Source of the DNA: CAYXLI01 sp964464925
GTDB lineage: Bacteria; Acidobacteriota; Terriglobia; Bryobacterales; Bryobacteraceae
NCBI GenBank assembly: GCA_964464925.1
Contig: CAYXLI010000048.1
Span: 1 to 32,825 of the forward strand
Direction of reading: 5' to 3'
DNA: 32,825 bases
Positions 21,786 to 30,054 of the stretch are shown piece after piece. The notes beneath the pieces are model-generated. The model saw nothing but the letters and a program-made list of their open reading frames with translations. It was not told the origin of the DNA and ran no database searches. Position 1 is the first letter of the stretch. Every line of letters begins with the position of its first letter. The position numbers and the translations under genes were made by a program.

Positions 21786-22466
21786 ATGCGGAACTTACCG
21801 ATAGCAGTGGTTGTATGTCTCGGTGTGGGTCTTGTGCAGGCTGTGGCCGGATCCGCCGAAGACGTCCTGAGCAAAATGGATCAGGCTGCCCCTTCCTTCA
21901 CAGGAATGACAGCGGAATTAAAGAAGCTAACGTATACGAAAGTCATTGACGATAAAGGTGAGGAGAGCGGCACATTCCAGTTGCGTAAGGCGAAGGGCGG
22001 GCTTCAGGTTCTGATCGATTTTACAAAGCCAGACCCGCGAGTGATCAGTTTCCAGGGTAAGAAGGCAGAGATTTATTACCCGAAGATCAACACTCTCCAG
22101 GAATACGATTTGGCTAAGAAGCCGGATCTTGTTGAGCAGTTTCTACTTGTTGGTTTTGGCACTACTGGCAAGGAACTTGCTGCGAATTATGCAGTGAAGT
22201 GGATTGGCGAGGAGACAGCAGCCGGACAGAAAACAATGCACCTGGAGTTAGTGCCCAAACTCGCCGCCAGAAGAGAGAAGCTTCAGAAGCTCGATCTCTG
22301 GATGGCGGAAAACGGAGCGTATCCGGTTCAGCAACGATTCAATGAACCGTCCGGGAATTACACGCAGTTCACTTACTCGGGAATCAAGCTAAATCCGCCC
22401 CTGACTGAAGCGGCGATGCAGATAAAGGTTCCAAAGAACGTCAAACGGGAAAAACCACTGAAGTGA
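21786..22466 (+). CDS. LolA-like outer-membrane lipoprotein-sorting protein
   Basis: A 226-residue protein. The ATG at 21786 begins a signal peptide (MRNLPIAVVVCLGVGLVQAVAG). The mature part follows the LolA/LppX half-barrel pattern: AEDVLSKMDQAAPSFTGMTA, ELKKLTYTKVIDDKGEESGT, QLRKAKGGLQVLIDFTKPDP, VISFQGKKAEIYYPKINTLQ, YDL, and a C-terminal run KLDLWMAENGAYPVQQRF and NYTQFTYSGIKLN. These proteins bind a lipid or lipoprotein acyl chain in a hydrophobic cleft in the periplasm and carry it between membranes. Its stop shares 4 bases (GTGA, 22463-22466) with the start of the acetyltransferase gene, indicating translational coupling. Confidence 0.8.
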   Translation: MRNLPIAVVVCLGVGLVQAVAGSAEDVLSKMDQAAPSFTGMTAELKKLTYTKVIDDKGEESGTFQLRKAKGGLQVLIDFTKPDPRVISFQGKKAEIYYPKINTLQEYDLAKKPDLVEQFLLVGFGTTGKELAANYAVKWIGEETAAGQKTMHLELVPKLAARREKLQKLDLWMAENGAYPVQQRFNEPSGNYTQFTYSGIKLNPPLTEAAMQIKVPKNVKREKPLK

Positions 22467-23593
22467 GCGCGCAGCCGATCACAATCGACCGTCCACCTGC
22501 CCCGGCCGCGGTGCCGAAGCAGAAGACTCGTCTTCCCTTCCTCGATTGGACGAGAGGGTTGGCGGCGACCATTATGCTGCAGGGCCACGTATTTCATTCC
22601 TTCACGCGGAATGACTTACGCGAAGGCGGTCCGTATGTCCTGTCACAGTTCCTCGGCGGCGAGGCACCTGCTATTTTCCTCTTCCTCACGGGGGTGACCC
22701 TTTCGTTTCTGATGAATGGCTTGGAGAAGAAGAGCGTGGATACGGCTGGACGGCTCACGGCTACTTGGCGCAGGGCCGGGTATCTCGCGTTAATGGCAGT
22801 TTTGTTCCGGCTGCAGCTTTGGCTGTTCGCGCAACCGTACGCGCAGGTTTCCGACCTTCTCAAAGTCGACATCCTGAATTGCATGGCGCTGGCGATCGCG
22901 GTGCTCGCCCCGATGGCGCTGCTGCAGACAGGACAACGGGTTCGCGCCGCGATCGTTACAGGCTCCCTGATTGCATTCGCATCCCCTTTGGTTTCAGCGA
23001 TTCCGGAGGGCTGGATTCCACCGGTTGTCCGCATGTACCTGGTACCGGACGGACGCTATTTTTCCTTTTTTCCCTGGGCAGCGTTTATTGTCTTTGGCGT
23101 GGCGGCCGGAAGTATCCTGCGGTTGACAAAGCCGGAACAGATGAACCGGGTAATGCAGTGGGCGGCGATCCTGGGCTTCGGGCTGATCCTGTCGGCCCAG
23201 TATCTTTCAAATCTGCCGTACTCTCTCTATCCGCAAGTGGATTTCTGGCTGAATAGCCCCGGCCTTATCTTCATCAAACTCGGCGTAATTCTGGTTGTGC
23301 TTGCGCTGGCATTCTTGTGGACACAGCATGGCGGGGGTGAGGGCTGGAGTTGGGTGCGCCAATTAGGAACCACTTCCCTGCTGGTTTATTGGGTCCACAT
23401 CGAACTCGTATACGGGCGCTGGTTTGGATTCTGGAAGGCGCAGTTGGATTATGGACAGGTTGCGCTGTTTGCCGTCTTGCTGATCGTGGCGATGATCGCT
23501 CTCTCGAGAGCCAGCACGCATCTCGGCTGGAAGGCATTGAAGACGCGTCTGGATTTTGTGAATCCGAGTCCTGCCCGCGTAGCCGGGGATTAG
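22463..23593 (+). CDS. HGSNAT/DUF1624-type membrane acetyltransferase
   Basis: A 376-residue protein with about ten membrane helices. After a Pro-rich N terminus, RLPFLDWTRGLAATIMLQGH is the characteristic R-hydrophobic-D-x-x-RG-hydrophobic opening of the heparan-alpha-glucosaminide N-acetyltransferase catalytic domain (DUF1624) and wider acyltransferase-3 clan; the His in MLQGHVFHSF is the probable catalytic residue. APAIFLFLTGVTLSFLMNGL is helix 2, FFPWAAFIVFGVAAGSILR lies mid-protein, and LLVYWVHIELVYGRW near the end is also typical. It would acetylate a glycan or lipid across the membrane. The GTG start at 22463 overlaps the LolA-like stop. It is convergent with the pentapeptide gene by 2 bases and no terminator is seen. 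Confidence 0.8.
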   Translation: MSAQPITIDRPPAPAAVPKQKTRLPFLDWTRGLAATIMLQGHVFHSFTRNDLREGGPYVLSQFLGGEAPAIFLFLTGVTLSFLMNGLEKKSVDTAGRLTATWRRAGYLALMAVLFRLQLWLFAQPYAQVSDLLKVDILNCMALAIAVLAPMALLQTGQRVRAAIVTGSLIAFASPLVSAIPEGWIPPVVRMYLVPDGRYFSFFPWAAFIVFGVAAGSILRLTKPEQMNRVMQWAAILGFGLILSAQYLSNLPYSLYPQVDFWLNSPGLIFIKLGVILVVLALAFLWTQHGGGEGWSWVRQLGTTSLLVYWVHIELVYGRWFGFWKAQLDYGQVALFAVLLIVAMIALSRASTHLGWKALKTRLDFVNPSPARVAGD

Positions 23594-23595
23594 GA

Positions 23596-24522
23596 TTAAG
23601 TCCGCAGTCCAGGCCGCTCCGCCCCGGAGTTCTTCATATACGGCCCTGTTTTCCCATTCGGCAATACTGTCGAGTCACTCGTACGAGCCAGGATTAACTG
23701 ATCGGATGAAAGTTCCCGCGCCGAGCGAAGATTCGCGCTCCGGAAGTCGGCGGCCAAGAGAAACGCGCCCTGGAAGCGTGAGCCGCTGAGTGTCGCGCCG
23801 GAAAAATCCGTTCCTTCCAGACGGGCCTCGCGGAAGTCGGAATTCGAGCATTGGGCATGAATGAACCGGCAGCGTGCGACAGAAGCCTTGTAGAATTTCG
23901 AATAGGGCAATTCGCAGGCGCTGAAGTCGCAATTCTGGATACGGGCGTTCGAGAATTTCACTTCCGATCCAGTCGTATACGCGAAGTCTGACAGTTGCAT
24001 GCGGGCAAAAAAGAAAATCGCGTTTTCCAGAGACGCGCCCCGCATACAGGTCTCGAAAAACGTGGCCTGATGAAAGGCCGCACCTTCCGCCATCGCATCG
24101 GTGAAATCCACCTGCATGAGATTGGCTTCCATGAAGCGGGCTTCCGACAATCTGGCTCCCCGGAAGGATGCGCCCTGCAGGTGCGCTTCTGAGAAATTCG
24201 CTCCCGTAAGGAAAGCTCCGTCGAAACGAGTGCTCCGCAAACGAGCTTCTGAAAAATCGGATCCCGTGAGCGTACATCTTCGGAAATCCGCGCCGTCGAG
24301 AACGGCTCCGGAGAAGTTGACACCAGGAAGATCCGACTCCAGGAAAACGCAGCCTTCGAGGACCACATTCCGGAGGTCCGCATTTTTGAGTGTCAGGCCA
24401 GCGAATGCACGGCCGGTCAGGTTGGCACGCAGCCCGCCGGGCTTGCCGTCAAGCCAATCCTTATGCAGTTTCAGTGAATACCGGAGATCCCTTTCCACAG
24501 CAGTGGTTGTAACTCGAAGCAC
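23596..24522 (-). CDS. pentapeptide-repeat protein
   Basis: A 308-residue protein. Residues 31-275 consist of pentapeptide repeats of the A(D/N)LXX type, e.g. ANLTG, ADLRN, ADFRR, SDFSE, ANFSE, ASFRG, ANLMQ, VDFTD, SDFAY, CDFSA, SDFRE, TDFSG, ADFRS, ANLRS. These fold as a right-handed square beta-helix; roughly 45-48 repeats make about 12 turns. One imperfect stretch (FFFARMQLSDFAYTTGSEVK, about 165-185) interrupts the pattern. Known roles include DNA-gyrase protection and effector-type binding; nothing here decides. The N-terminal 30 residues are a non-repeat helix (ERDLRYSLKLHKDWLDG). The start is taken as GTG at 24522. No in-frame ATG is seen nearby upstream and the binding site is weak, so the start is uncertain. 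It follows tadC by 59 bases. Confidence 0.85.
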   Translation of the reverse strand: MLRVTTTAVERDLRYSLKLHKDWLDGKPGGLRANLTGRAFAGLTLKNADLRNVVLEGCVFLESDLPGVNFSGAVLDGADFRRCTLTGSDFSEARLRSTRFDGAFLTGANFSEAHLQGASFRGARLSEARFMEANLMQVDFTDAMAEGAAFHQATFFETCMRGASLENAIFFFARMQLSDFAYTTGSEVKFSNARIQNCDFSACELPYSKFYKASVARCRFIHAQCSNSDFREARLEGTDFSGATLSGSRFQGAFLLAADFRSANLRSARELSSDQLILARTSDSTVLPNGKTGPYMKNSGAERPGLRT

Positions 24523-24581
24523 GTCGATGGCTTCGCCCCTTCCAGTTACCTCTTCGGCAGGCGGCGCGGGTGTATGAGCGG

Positions 24582-25475
24582 CTACTTGCCGTCGACCAGA
24601 GTCCCGAGGGAGCTCATAATCTGCAGGACGGCGGGACCGAGGGTAACGAGAAGGACGCTGGGGAAGATCAGGAAGAAGATGGGGAACACCAATTTCGCGC
24701 TGACTTTCCTTGCCTTTTCCTGAGCGAGCTGTCTGCGGCGGATCCGCAGATAACGGGCATGTGTTCGCAGCGTTGGGCCGAGACTGGTGCCAAAACGATC
24801 GCTGTCGACCAGGAGGTTGCAGAGCTTGCGGATGTCGAAATCCGGGATACGATCCGCAAAGTCACGAAACACATCCGCGCGCGCCGAACTGGCCCGCAAC
24901 TGATGATAGATCTGCGTCATCTCGTCCGCGAGATCCGGGTATGGGCGGCGCAATTCACGCGAACAATCCGCGAGGGCCTGGTCCAGCGCCTGTCCGGCTT
25001 CCACACTCAGCACCAGCATGTCCAGAGCGGTCGGCAAAGCGGCGCTGATGCGCACCGCGCGCCCCGCCACCATGCGGTTCAAAATGCGGTTGGGCAGAAA
25101 AAACCCAAATCCGGCAAAGCAGATGCCGGGCAGGATCATATCCGCGAAAGATCCTTGCACGAACAACCCGGTCATCGCCCCAGTGAGACCAAGCAGACCA
25201 GCGAATGCCCAGGAAATGCCGTTGTAGGTGCTGACCGCATTGGGAGCCCGGTAGCCCGCCGACACCAGCTTGCGCCGCAGGGCGTCTGCAGCTTTCGGCG
25301 CCGGAACGGCCTCTCCGAGCGTGTGCAATGTGCCCGCCAGAAATTCGCGGGTTGTGGCAGGCTGCGCATCTGGGGATGCCTGCGACTTCGGCAGAACCAA
25401 GAAATAGCCTGCGGCGGCCACTCCAGTCAGAACGGTAACGAAGAACAGAAGGAGGATGCTGGTTTGTGTAATCAC
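24582..25475 (-). CDS. tadC: Tad pilus inner-membrane protein TadC (T2SS GspF family)
   Basis: A 297-residue protein. The start is GTG at 25475, overlapping the tadB stop by 4 bases (GTGA), rather than the longer frame reaching 25526. An N-terminal helix (TSILLLFFVTVLTGVAAAGY), two central helices (YNGISWAFAGLLGLTGAMTG, ADMILPGICFAGFGFFLPN), the conserved cytoplasmic GspF helical domain (ALPTALDMLVLSVEAGQALD, QALADCSRELRRPYPDLADE) and a closing helix after KARKVSAKLVFPIFFLIFPS are all present. TadB and TadC form the platform on which the TadA ATPase acts to assemble Flp pili. No ATPase gene is in the cluster here. Confidence 0.85.
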   Translation of the reverse strand: MITQTSILLLFFVTVLTGVAAAGYFLVLPKSQASPDAQPATTREFLAGTLHTLGEAVPAPKAADALRRKLVSAGYRAPNAVSTYNGISWAFAGLLGLTGAMTGLFVQGSFADMILPGICFAGFGFFLPNRILNRMVAGRAVRISAALPTALDMLVLSVEAGQALDQALADCSRELRRPYPDLADEMTQIYHQLRASSARADVFRDFADRIPDFDIRKLCNLLVDSDRFGTSLGPTLRTHARYLRIRRRQLAQEKARKVSAKLVFPIFFLIFPSVLLVTLGPAVLQIMSSLGTLVDGK

Positions 25476-26416
25476 AACCGGATGTCCACGAGTTTGCGAA
25501 TGATGAAGTGCGCGGCGACCAGGCACAGGCCGGCGATTACGATGAGGTTTTTTCCCACCGGGTGCCGGACCAGGATGAGCATCTGGTCCGGATTCACCAT
25601 GAACATGACACCCGCAATGAATACAGGCACGATCGAAAGAATTCGTCCGGTGATACGGCCGTGCGCGGCGAGAGATTTGACTTCTCCCTGAATGGCCGAG
25701 TTCTCGCGCATCGATTCAGCCAGACGGCCCAGAACCTCACCGAGTCTTCCACCTGTGCGCATCTGCAGCTTGACCGCGGCTGCGAACACCGCGACATCCA
25801 AGACGGGGACGCGCTGCACCAGATTGTCTAACGCCTGGCTCCACGACATTCCGAGTTTCCATTCGTCGAGTGTCTTGCGCATTTCGGTAGAGACCGGCGC
25901 GACTGCCTCAGCGGCCAGCAGTTCCATGCCGGCGGCGAAGGGATGACCAGCCCGCAGAGCACGCACGAGCGAATCCAGTGCCTCCGGGAACATCGACTCG
26001 AATTTGTCGAACCGTTTTGCACGCGCCCGCAGGATATAGAAATACGGAGCCAATGCTCCCGCCAAACTAGCGGGCAGCAGGATCCAGAACGGAAGCCATG
26101 CGGCGCTGGACACGAACGCCATTGTGAGCGCCCCGCATAGAAGCATCAGGGAGCAGATGCGGCCCACGGACCAGTCCAGCCCTGCCTCAGCAATACGCAC
26201 TTTTAGGACGTGAATGAAATCGAACTTCGTGAGCAGCGCGGCAAACGGAGAAATGGTGCTGACCACCTCGTCCTTCAAGATCGAACTTCCTTCTTCAAGA
26301 TCAACGCTACCAGCGGGGGCCTGTCTGTCCAGGAACTGCGACGCGATGACGACCGCGATCAGCGCCACCAGGAAGACCCCTACAAAGACAGTGAGCGTCG
26401 CAAATGCAGCCAGCAT
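25472..26416 (-). CDS. tadB: Tad pilus inner-membrane protein TadB (T2SS GspF family)
   Basis: A 314-residue protein. N-terminal helix (TVFVGVFLVALIAVVIASQF), two helices at about 85-125 (ICSLMLLCGALTMAFVSSAA, FWILLPASLAGALAPYFYIL), then the GspF domain with the hallmark FPEALDSLVRALRAGHPFAA and the following ELLAAEAVAPVSTEMRKTLD. GGRLGEVLGRLAESMRENSA is the second half of the domain, and two helices close the protein. The ATG at 26416 is 2 bases after the cpaB stop. Partner of TadC in the pilus assembly platform. Confidence 0.85.
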   Translation of the reverse strand: MLAAFATLTVFVGVFLVALIAVVIASQFLDRQAPAGSVDLEEGSSILKDEVVSTISPFAALLTKFDFIHVLKVRIAEAGLDWSVGRICSLMLLCGALTMAFVSSAAWLPFWILLPASLAGALAPYFYILRARAKRFDKFESMFPEALDSLVRALRAGHPFAAGMELLAAEAVAPVSTEMRKTLDEWKLGMSWSQALDNLVQRVPVLDVAVFAAAVKLQMRTGGRLGEVLGRLAESMRENSAIQGEVKSLAAHGRITGRILSIVPVFIAGVMFMVNPDQMLILVRHPVGKNLIVIAGLCLVAAHFIIRKLVDIRL

Positions 26417-26418
26417 TC

Positions 26419-27135
26419 TTACCTCGGTACAGAGACTTTTTGGATCCGTTCAGGGGTGAGTTTCTGAACATCTCCGCCAACCTGGGAATGCTGCAGCAAG
26501 GTGCTGGACGGCAGGATACCCAACGGGGGCCGAGTCTGGTCCGACGAGTTTCTCAGCGTCAGGCGTAGCCGTGCCGTTGCATCGGCAAGGCCGAGCACAT
26601 CCGCATCCTCAGGGCTCACAAGGAGATTGACAACGGGGCGGCCATTTTCGGCTGGTGAGGTGGTAAGAACTTCAATATTCTGCAGCACCGTGCGCAGACT
26701 TGGCTCATTGCGGGAGCTCGGGCTGACGAGTTGTACATCCACCTTGTAGCCCGGCTGCAGCATGGAGACGATACCGCTTGAATCCGACACGTGGATCGAG
26801 ATAGCTCGCATGCCCACCGGGACCGAACGGTGAGACGCGAGGCGGGAATCGACGACAGGTGCGCTCTCACTGATAGGTACCAACACGGTTTGACCGACGA
26901 CCTGATCCACGGAAGTATAAGCGCCTTTCGGAGGTTCCGGCGCCTCGACCGTTCCCAACTTGAGATCTCCTGTTTGAAGAACGGCACCGCGCGGAAGTTC
27001 GCGGGCAGCAGTTACCAGGCTGTATCGAGGGTTGCTATTTTGCAACTTGCCGACGAATAAACCATAGAAGATACCGGTGGCAATGAGCGCAACAACAAAC
27101 GCGATCCCTAGCAGTGGGACGAGCTTCTGTTTCAT
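26419..27135 (-). CDS. cpaB: Flp pilus assembly protein CpaB (RcpC, SAF domain)
   Basis: A 238-residue protein from the ATG at 27135; an in-frame GTG at 27156 adds seven residues. One N-terminal membrane helix (LVPLLGIAFVVALIATGIFY), then the SAF domain (VTAARELPRGAVLQTGDLKL, VDQVVGQTVLVPISESAPVV) and the CpaB/RcpC domain (GMRAISIHVSDSSGIVSMLQ, PGYKVDVQLVS, TVLQNIEVLT, PVVNLLVSPEDADVLGLADA). It is thought to help organise the Tad secretin in the periplasm. First gene of the cpaB-tadB-tadC run. The start lacks a clear ribosome binding site. The upstream 106 bases to yifB hold GGCC inverted repeats around 27202-27222. Confidence 0.85.
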   Translation of the reverse strand: MKQKLVPLLGIAFVVALIATGIFYGLFVGKLQNSNPRYSLVTAARELPRGAVLQTGDLKLGTVEAPEPPKGAYTSVDQVVGQTVLVPISESAPVVDSRLASHRSVPVGMRAISIHVSDSSGIVSMLQPGYKVDVQLVSPSSRNEPSLRTVLQNIEVLTTSPAENGRPVVNLLVSPEDADVLGLADATARLRLTLRNSSDQTRPPLGILPSSTLLQHSQVGGDVQKLTPERIQKVSVPR

Positions 27136-27241
27136 AAAGGCATGGGGCGCGCACACTGCCGCCCCTGTTCCTTACATCGACTCGCTGGATAGATTCCATT
27201 AGGCCATTTGAAAATGTTGGCCAAAATTGTGATGAAAGCCT

Positions 27242-28759
27242 TTAAGTCCAGTAGTTCCGGTCCAGACTGCGGTATTGTACGGCTTCGGCAACATGCCTTG
27301 CGCTGACGCTGTCCGATGGGGACAGGTCTGCAATCGTCCGGGCCACTTTCAGAATTCGATCGTGCGCGCGAGCGGAAAGGTTCATCTTACGAACCGCCAT
27401 TTCCAGCGTGCGCTCGCCGGCGTCATCCAATGCGGAGAGCTTGCGTAGCTCGCGCGTGGGAATTTGCGAATTGTAGAAGCCGCGCGAGTGCTGCACTTCG
27501 CGCGCCCTCATGACGCGATCGCGCATCTCCGCGGAACTCACCCCTGCTTGGTTCGACCGGAGTTCCTTGTACGCCACCGCGGGCACTTCAATATGCAGAT
27601 CGATCCGATCCAGGAGCGGGCCGCTGATCTTGCTCAGATAGCGCTGGATGATGGCGGGCGTACAGCGGCACTCTCTTGTAGGATCCGAATAGAAACCGCA
27701 CGGACAGGGATTCATAGCCCCGACCAACATAAAGCTCGCGGGGAAGGAAAGCGTCATGTTCGCACGCGCAATGGTTACCTGGTTGTCCTCAAGCGGCTGC
27801 CTGAGTTGCTCCAGAACATTACGAGGGAACTCCGGCATTTCATCAAGAAAAAGAACGCCATTATGCGCGAGGCTGACCTCGCCGGGCCGGGCCATGCCGG
27901 ATCCTCCGCCGATGAGGCCGGCATCGGAGACGGTGTGATGCGGTGCGCGGAAAGGACGCTCCCGCAAGAGGCCCGAACCGGCGGGGAGGATGCCGGCTAC
28001 GCTGTGAATCTGGGTAGTCTGGAGGGCCTCCGGAAATGTCAGCGGAGGAAGAATGCCGGCGAATCGCTTGGCAAGCATTGTTTTGCCCGATCCCGGAGGT
28101 CCGATCATGAGCACGTTGTGGCCACCGGCTGCGGCAACCTCCAGAGCGCGCTTCGCGGTCGTCTGGCCTTTTACGTCCGCGAAATCGGGAACTCCTTCCA
28201 GGCAGGTGAGGAGTTCCCGATTTGCGGGTTGGGCAGACGCAAACTCCCGCGACCTGTTGACCAGCGCCACAGCTTCCGACAGGTGACGTAAGCCAAACAC
28301 TTGCACCCCTTCGGCGACAGCGGCTTCGGCAGCGTTCTGAGCCGGCACGATCAGGTTCGGAATCTTTCTCTGACGGGCACAGACAGCCACGGAAAGCGCA
28401 CCTCGGACCGGCCGGATCGTGCCATCGAGCGAAAGCTCGCCGACGCAGAGGAATTCCTCGGAATTACGAACCGAACCCATTGCGCCGAGGATGCCGAGGG
28501 CCATCGGGAGGTCGAATCCGGCGCCCTCCTTCCGGACATTGGCAGGAGCGAGGTTGATGGTGACACCCTTACTGGGGTAGGAAAAGCCGGAATTCATCAG
28601 AGCGGATTTGATTCGCTCTCGGCTTTCCCGGACGGCGGTATCCGGCATGCCCACCGTGATGAACGGCTGGCCTTGCGCGGGATACATGTCGATTTCGACA
28701 TCAATGAGGTGTGCGTCGATGCCGTAGACGGCGGCGCTGAACGTCCGATAGAGTGCCAC
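27242..28759 (-). CDS. comM: YifB/ComM-type Mg-chelatase-like AAA+ ATPase
   Basis: A 505-residue protein, the normal length for the family. The N-terminal Lon-protease-like domain (LIDVEIDMYPAQGQPFITVG, RERIKSALMNSGFSYPSKGV, TINLAPANVRKEGAGFDLPM) lacks a protease active site. The AAA+ domain has Walker A G220-PPGSGKT227 and Walker B VLFLDEMPEF (D307-E308), with the Mg-chelatase blocks APHHTVSDAGLIGGGSGMAR and GEVSLAHNG. Then NPCPCGFYSDPTRECRCTPA, the cysteine-rich insert, and the C-terminal lid with YNSQIPTRELRKL and LKVARTIADL. ComM is a helicase aiding branch migration during natural transformation in gammaproteobacteria; here that role is inferred. A decayed partial copy lies just upstream. 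Confidence 0.92.
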   Translation of the reverse strand: MALYRTFSAAVYGIDAHLIDVEIDMYPAQGQPFITVGMPDTAVRESRERIKSALMNSGFSYPSKGVTINLAPANVRKEGAGFDLPMALGILGAMGSVRNSEEFLCVGELSLDGTIRPVRGALSVAVCARQRKIPNLIVPAQNAAEAAVAEGVQVFGLRHLSEAVALVNRSREFASAQPANRELLTCLEGVPDFADVKGQTTAKRALEVAAAGGHNVLMIGPPGSGKTMLAKRFAGILPPLTFPEALQTTQIHSVAGILPAGSGLLRERPFRAPHHTVSDAGLIGGGSGMARPGEVSLAHNGVLFLDEMPEFPRNVLEQLRQPLEDNQVTIARANMTLSFPASFMLVGAMNPCPCGFYSDPTRECRCTPAIIQRYLSKISGPLLDRIDLHIEVPAVAYKELRSNQAGVSSAEMRDRVMRAREVQHSRGFYNSQIPTRELRKLSALDDAGERTLEMAVRKMNLSARAHDRILKVARTIADLSPSDSVSARHVAEAVQYRSLDRNYWT

Positions 28760-28849
28760 GTCTGGTAGTGGATCTCACGCGCGAATTTCTCATCGGGAAC
28801 TTCCTATGGTTGGTACCATTCTGGTGACGTGATTGAAGAGGTTGGCTGA

Positions 28850-28980
28850 GTTACCCCAGAATATTCCGCCAGAATTTCACCCATCTCGCCCAGAAACAGA
28901 ATGTTATTGTGCGCGAGGCTGGGTAGACATACCAGAGCCTGCGCCGATCAGCCCGGCCGATTGAGCCAGCTGCGAAAGAT
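28850..28980 (-). pseudogene. decayed fragment of a second YifB-like gene
   Basis: Reading leftwards: SAGLIGAGSGM matches SDAGLIGGGSGM of YifB, then after a one-base shift LAHNNILFLGEMGEILAEYS matches LAHNGVLFLDEMPEFPRNVL. Both blocks are in the right order and spacing, except that about seven codons between them are shortened. The Walker B Asp is Gly. Only about 40 codons are recognisable and the remainder is absent. It sits on the same strand, 91 bases upstream of the intact yifB start, so it is probably the trace of a partial duplication or of a replaced copy. Confidence 0.75.
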
Positions 28981-29349
28981 ACTCCCCTCCGCAACACCGG
29001 ACTTGCGTAAATTTTGAGCGAGCACTCCGTGTGATGGCAACGCCGAACAGGAACGAACCTCGCAGCCCGGTACACGCGCCGTACGCGTCTTTCCGAACGA
29101 CTTCCATAAAGAAGTGCCACAGGAGCAGACGCTCGCCTAACGCATACGGCTGGGGGACACGCTGCACTTCCGCATGTACGGCGGCAGCGGCTTTCCGTGC
29201 CAGCTTCAATGGGACCTGCTGATCGATGCCGGATGGGATGACTGGTGCTTTGTAGAGGGTAAACCCTCATTCAAGGGCGCGAACAGTGGGAACGGATGAT
29301 AACGAAGTCCCCGGCGAGAGTGGTTCCCGTAGAATAGAGGCGAGGTGTC
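28981..29349. other. degenerate region left of the response regulator gene
   Basis: No intact gene was recognised. A plus-strand frame after the TAA at 29138-29140 reads RIRLGDTLHFRMYGGSGFP, then QLQWDLLIDAGWDDWCFVEG, ending at TGA 29297-29299 (ATG at 29174 possible, 41 codons). Its Trp/Asp/Gly content looks protein-like, so it may be the 3' end of a lost gene; the family is unknown. The bases 29330-29335 (TAGAAT) could be a -10 for the response regulator gene. Confidence 0.35.
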
Positions 29350-30054
29350 ATGCGCTTCTTAGTCGTAGAAGATGAGAAACGAATCGCCGATTTCCTCTCG
29401 AGGGGGCTCGAGAGCGCGGGCTACGCAGTAGATGTGGCCGGGGATGGCAATACGGCCATCGAGATGGTGCACCAGACTGAATACGACCTGGTGATTTTGG
29501 ATATGATGCTGCCAGACATGGATGGGCTGCAGGTGCTGCAGAAGATTCGCAACCGGAAGTCCAGTCCCCCGGTTCTGATCCTGAGCGCGCGCGGCGCGGT
29601 GGACGATCGGGTGAAGGGGCTGGAACTGGGCGCCGACGATTACCTGGTGAAGCCGTTCGCATTTGTGGAGCTGCTGGCGCGTGTCCGCGTACTGCTGCGG
29701 CGCGGGCAGCCAACGCCGGAACGGCTACAAGTAGGCGATCTGGTGCTGGACTGCATCCGGCGCAAAGTGACGCGAAACAATGAAGGCATCGAACTGGCGC
29801 CGAAGGAATTCAGCATCCTGGAATACATGATGCGCAACCGCGGACGTCCGCTGAGCCGCACGATGATCGTAGAGCATGTCTGGGACATGGATTATGACGG
29901 ACTGACCAACATCGTGGACGTTTACATCCGCCACCTGCGCAGCAAAATCGACGACAAGTGGCCACAAAAATTGATCCACACGGTTCGCGGCATCGGATAC
30001 ATGCTCGATATGCCGGAAAAAGAAGCGAGTGCGCTACAAGCTGAGCCACACTAA
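29350..30054 (+). CDS. OmpR/PhoB-family two-component response regulator
   Basis: A 234-residue protein. Receiver domain 1-117: acidic E7-D8, phospho-acceptor D51 (DLVILDMMLPDMDG), S79, and K101 (DDYLVKPF). The winged-helix output domain is about 128-222: ELAPKEFSILEYMMRNRGRP, LSRTMIVEHVWDMDYDGLTN, VDVYIRHLRSKIDD, and TVRGIGYMLD, the OmpR-class wing. The closest familiar type is the CusR/CopR-like group (metal or envelope responses), on overall pattern only. GAGG lies 6-9 bases before the ATG. The histidine kinase gene begins with the base directly after its stop codon, so the pair is one operon. Confidence 0.93.
   Translation: MRFLVVEDEKRIADFLSRGLESAGYAVDVAGDGNTAIEMVHQTEYDLVILDMMLPDMDGLQVLQKIRNRKSSPPVLILSARGAVDDRVKGLELGADDYLVKPFAFVELLARVRVLLRRGQPTPERLQVGDLVLDCIRRKVTRNNEGIELAPKEFSILEYMMRNRGRPLSRTMIVEHVWDMDYDGLTNIVDVYIRHLRSKIDDKWPQKLIHTVRGIGYMLDMPEKEASALQAEPH

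Noticed and set aside
23596..24522. Pentapeptide-repeat DNA as a CRISPR or tandem repeat array
   Set aside because: Periodicity is of 15 bases at the protein level only; the bases themselves are not repeated with spacers.
24570..25691. 373-residue plus-strand frame opposite tadC and tadB
   Set aside because: Composition (Gln/His/Arg-rich, no motifs) is that of an antisense shadow; the minus strand has clear GspF-type proteins.
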